Both the position numbers and the translations under genes were made by a program. Below, piece after piece: positions 30,857 through 33,296 of a stretch of 33,296 bases of DNA. The stretch comes from Flavobacterium sp. (GTDB taxonomy: Bacteria > Bacteroidota > Bacteroidia > Flavobacteriales > Flavobacteriaceae): NCBI GenBank assembly GCA_017983975.1, contig JAGOAL010000021.1, positions 1 to 33,296 of the forward strand. Direction: 5' to 3'. Each line of letters starts with the position of its first letter. Position 1 is the stretch's first letter. A model generated the notes under the pieces. It searched no databases and was not told the DNA's origin. It saw nothing but the letters and a program-made list of their open reading frames with translations.

Positions 30857-31952
30857 ATGATAAATACAGAACATGTCAGAGATATTATTGATCGCCTTGG
30901 TGCGTTAAGGAGGTATCTTTGACATTGATGCCAAAACGATTGAGATAACTAATGAGGAAGAAAAAACCTTTGCACCTGATTTTTGGAACAACGCACGTGA
31001 AGCCGAAATCATAGTTAGAAACTTGCGTTCTAAAAAGAAATGGGTTGAAGACTACAATAAAGGAATGGAACAAGTAGAAGAACTCCAAATAATGTTGGAA
31101 TTCTTTAAAGAAGGAGCAATTTCTGAAGAAGAAGTTGACCTGTTTTATGCTGAAACTATTCATCACATTGAAGATTTAGAATTTAGAAACATGTTGTCTG
31201 ATGAAGGCGACAACATGAGTGCTGTTTTGCAAATTACGGCTGGAGCAGGTGGAACCGAAAGTTGTGACTGGGCTTCTATGCTCATGCGAATGTATTTGAT
31301 GTGGGGCGAAAAACAAGGCTACAAAATCAAAGAATTAAACTTTCAAGAAGGTGATGTTGCGGGAATAAAAACCGTTACTTTAGAATTTGAAGGCGATTTT
31401 GCTTTTGGTTATTTAAAAGGTGAAAACGGGGTTCATCGTTTGGTGCGCATTTCTCCTTTTGATAGTAATGCAAAACGCCATACTTCATTTGCATCAGTTT
31501 ACGTCTATCCATTAGTTGATGATACTATCGAAATTGAAATCAATCCAGCCGATATTGAAATTACAACCGCACGCTCTAGTGGTGCTGGAGGTCAAAATGT
31601 AAACAAAGTAGAAACCAAAGTTCAATTGGTTCACAAACCTACCGGAATTCAAATTCAATGTTCAGAAACGCGTTCACAACACGATAACAGACAACGAGCA
31701 TTGCAAATGTTGAAATCACAGCTATACGAAATTGAATTAAAAAAACAACAAGCACAACGCAGTGATATCGAAGCTGGTAAAATGAAAATTGAATGGGGAT
31801 CACAAATTAGAAACTATGTAATGCAGCCCTATAAATTGGTTAAAGATGTACGAACTGGAGTTGAAACCAGTGATGTAGACAGCGTAATGAATGGTGAAAT
31901 AGATCTCTTTTTAAAAGGATATTTAATGATGATGGGGCAGAAAGAAACATAA
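30857..31952 (+). CDS. prfB: Peptide chain release factor 2, made by +1 programmed frameshift
   Basis: Releases peptides at UGA and UAA. Zero frame: ATG at 30857, [21 protein letters not shown], then TGA at 30920-30922. Shifting +1 at CTT-TGA-C (30917-30923) continues [17 protein letters not shown] to the stop at 31952, for 364 aa in total. The SD-like stimulator AGGAGG is at 30908-30913, 3 nt before CTT, as in E. coli prfB. Codon-recognition motif SPF is at 199-201 and catalytic GGQ at 244-246. A reading starting at 31023 is wrong: that codon is an internal TTG (leucine). Low RF2 favours the shift, giving autoregulation. Confidence 0.96.
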
Positions 31953-31983
31953 AAAAAGAGGATATGAAAATATCCTCTTTTTT
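31952..31983. terminator. Bidirectional terminator between prfB and the PiT gene
   Basis: 14-bp perfect stem, 31952-31965 with 31970-31983, GAAA tetraloop, core GAGGATAT/ATATCCTC, A6 and T6 ends. Confidence 0.92.
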
Positions 31984-32000
31984 ATAATATTAATAGATCA

Positions 32001-33296
32001 TTAAATAAATAGTTTCAATAAAAAGTAAATTAAAGCTGCCAATACCGCCGATACAGGAATGGTTAACACCCATGCCCATAATAACTTAACGGTAACGCCC
32101 CATCGAACTGCAGAAACCCTTTTAGTTACTCCTACTCCAATAATAGAACCAGTAATAGTATGTGTAGTTGACACCGGAATTTTAAAATGTTCGGTAGTAA
32201 ATAAAGTTAAAGCACCTGCAGACTCCGCAACAACACCTTCAAAAGCGGTTACTTTTGTAATTTTAGAACCCATTGTTTTTACAATTTTCCATCCACCACT
32301 TAAAGTTCCTAAGGCAATTACCGTATAACACGTTAATGGAATCCATGATGGCATAATGCCATCAATCTTAACACCATCCTTTTCTGATGGCAAAACAACG
32401 TTTAGATCTAGCCATCCAGCTGATAAATCTATATCTGGGTTCGTTTTGATGTAAACAGCAACTGCTGCTGCAATAATACCCATTACTTTTTGAGAATCAT
32501 TACCCCCATGACCTAAACTAAAGGCTGCCGAAGACAATAATTGCATTTTCTTTAAAACAAGCTCAGCTTTTGCAGTAGATAAACTACTAAAAAACAAATT
32601 AAAAATAGCCAAACTATAGAAGATAAATGCTACTAAAAACCATTTAATATTGTGAGGTTCGGTTATAACACTCCAAAATTCACTTTCAAATCTTGGTTTT
32701 TTAATTTCAACAAATGGAATCATTACTGAATATAAAAACCAGGCTACTAAAGCCATTAATAACAATGTAAATAATTTAGGGTAAATATTCTTTTTAGAAG
32801 AATACATCAACCATAAAGATATACAATATGAAATAATCATTCCTAATAATGGCGCAAAAACAATGAATAAGATTACAATAACAACACCAGAAGGCAATAA
32901 TTCTCCTTCTTTGGCTGCTTTGAACCAGTTTACAATTTTAAAACCAGCATGTTCAGGATCTGTTACACTAGATAAACCATGAGCAATGGCAGCACCAGCA
33001 AAACCACCAATCAATGTATGAGACGATGATGAAGGAATTCCTTTTAACCAAGTGATGATATTCCAAATAATAGCAGCTATAACACCAGCTAAAATAGTTA
33101 TCAAATCAATACTACTTGTATGAGCTGTTTTGGCAACTGTATCGGCAACTCCAAAACCAAATACCCAATAGGCTAGAAAGTTAAAGAAGGCAGCCCATAG
33201 TACCGCTTGAAAAGGTGTTAATACTTTAGTAGCTACAATGGTAGCAATTGAATTTGCTGCATCATGAAAACCATTGATATAATCAAAAACTAAAGC
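32001..33296 (-). CDS. PiT-family inorganic phosphate transporter (5' end cut by the window)
   Basis: The frame is open to the right edge, so 431 residues are visible and the start is outside; the ATG at 33104 is internal. The visible N-terminal part has the PiT signature FDYINGFHDAANSIATIV, followed by repeated inner-membrane segments, and the second signature half HGGNDSQKVMGIIAAA plus STTHTITGSIIGVG (the duplicated PiT domain). It is a phosphate (or metal-phosphate) symporter, usually driven by H+ or Na+. A mid-protein hydrophilic insertion (KDGVKIDGIMPSW) is typical of the longer Bacteroidetes forms. A regulator of the PhoU-like DUF47 type often accompanies such genes and might lie beyond the edge. 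Confidence 0.94.
   Translation of the reverse strand, partial: ALVFDYINGFHDAANSIATIVATKVLTPFQAVLWAAFFNFLAYWVFGFGVADTVAKTAHTSSIDLITILAGVIAAIIWNIITWLKGIPSSSSHTLIGGFAGAAIAHGLSSVTDPEHAGFKIVNWFKAAKEGELLPSGVVIVILFIVFAPLLGMIISYCISLWLMYSSKKNIYPKLFTLLLMALVAWFLYSVMIPFVEIKKPRFESEFWSVITEPHNIKWFLVAFIFYSLAIFNLFFSSLSTAKAELVLKKMQLLSSAAFSLGHGGNDSQKVMGIIAAAVAVYIKTNPDIDLSAGWLDLNVVLPSEKDGVKIDGIMPSWIPLTCYTVIALGTLSGGWKIVKTMGSKITKVTAFEGVVAESAGALTLFTTEHFKIPVSTTHTITGSIIGVGVTKRVSAVRWGVTVKLLWAWVLTIPVSAVLAALIYFLLKLFI

Noticed and set aside
30517-30891. Plus-strand open frame of 124 codons covering the threonine aldolase start and the prfB leader
   Set aside because: Its first half is antisense to ltaE and its second half reads through the structured leader element and the real prfB start in another frame.
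31023-31952. prfB as a 309-aa gene starting at 31023
   Set aside because: The first codon is TTG inside the RF2 sequence; the gene begins at 30857 and uses the +1 frameshift at 30917-30923.
33097-33104. PiT transporter start at 33104
   Set aside because: The frame continues upstream with the PiT signature NGFHDAANSIATIV to the window edge.
1-33296. Mobile elements, prophage, defence islands, BGC
   Set aside because: No transposase, integrase, restriction, toxin-antitoxin, CRISPR or biosynthetic megaenzyme gene was found, and the one tRNA shows no flanking duplication.

Overview
The window is about 33 kb of AT-rich chromosome from a member of the Flavobacteriaceae, most likely Flavobacterium. 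Evidence: a fused CcoNO cbb3 oxidase subunit, promoters of the Bacteroidetes type (-7 element TAnnTTTG), almost no Shine-Dalgarno sequences, many short lipoproteins, and typical flavobacterial genes (DUF4920, M56 peptidase with BlaI, secreted oligopeptidase B). I see no prophage, insertion sequence, integrase or CRISPR array. The content is mainly core metabolism and respiration.

Layout. 1-2424 (minus): a small exported protein, a SulP anion transporter and a beta-carbonic anhydrase (cut by the window edge), which look like an inorganic-carbon uptake operon. It is divergent from oxyR (2580-3521), whose redox cysteines fall at exactly 199 and 208. 3549-5544 (minus): a small conserved protein, MnmD, a cytochrome c'-like lipoprotein and a DUF4920 lipoprotein. 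5778-6844: ilvE, whose first 36 codons are put out of frame by an apparent one-T deletion. 6896-10000: a MazG-like pyrophosphohydrolase, a small membrane protein, an SRPBCC/GyrI protein, TcdA and a TatD-like hydrolase. 10085-13618: an MFS transporter, then a BlaI-type repressor and M56 (BlaR1-like) peptidase pair preceded by three evenly spaced palindromes. 13679-13970: a 47-codon gene and tRNA-Arg(ACG).

14041-22750 (minus) is a complete cbb3 cytochrome oxidase locus: ccoI, ccoS, ccoNO, ccoQ, ccoP, ccoG, ccoH and a CcoH-linked membrane protein. It is divergent from a Crp/Fnr-family regulator (22857-23534). Two FNR-like palindromes stand at the same distance (36.5 bp) upstream of the -7 elements of ccoI and of ccoS, which suggests direct oxygen or redox control of oxidase synthesis and assembly. 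23655-30704: YebC, a CBS-like PLP enzyme, oligopeptidase B, YbaB, a secreted nuclease-like protein, a TSUP transporter and threonine aldolase. 30857-31952 is prfB with the classical +1 programmed frameshift. Its leader carries a structured element resembling a recurrent flavobacterial RNA or repeat. The window ends inside a PiT phosphate transporter gene.

The points most worth checking are the ilvE frame break with its overlapping restart codon, the FNR-site geometry, the triple BlaI-type operator, the structured prfB leader, and the uncharacterised small exported partner of the SulP/carbonic anhydrase pair.
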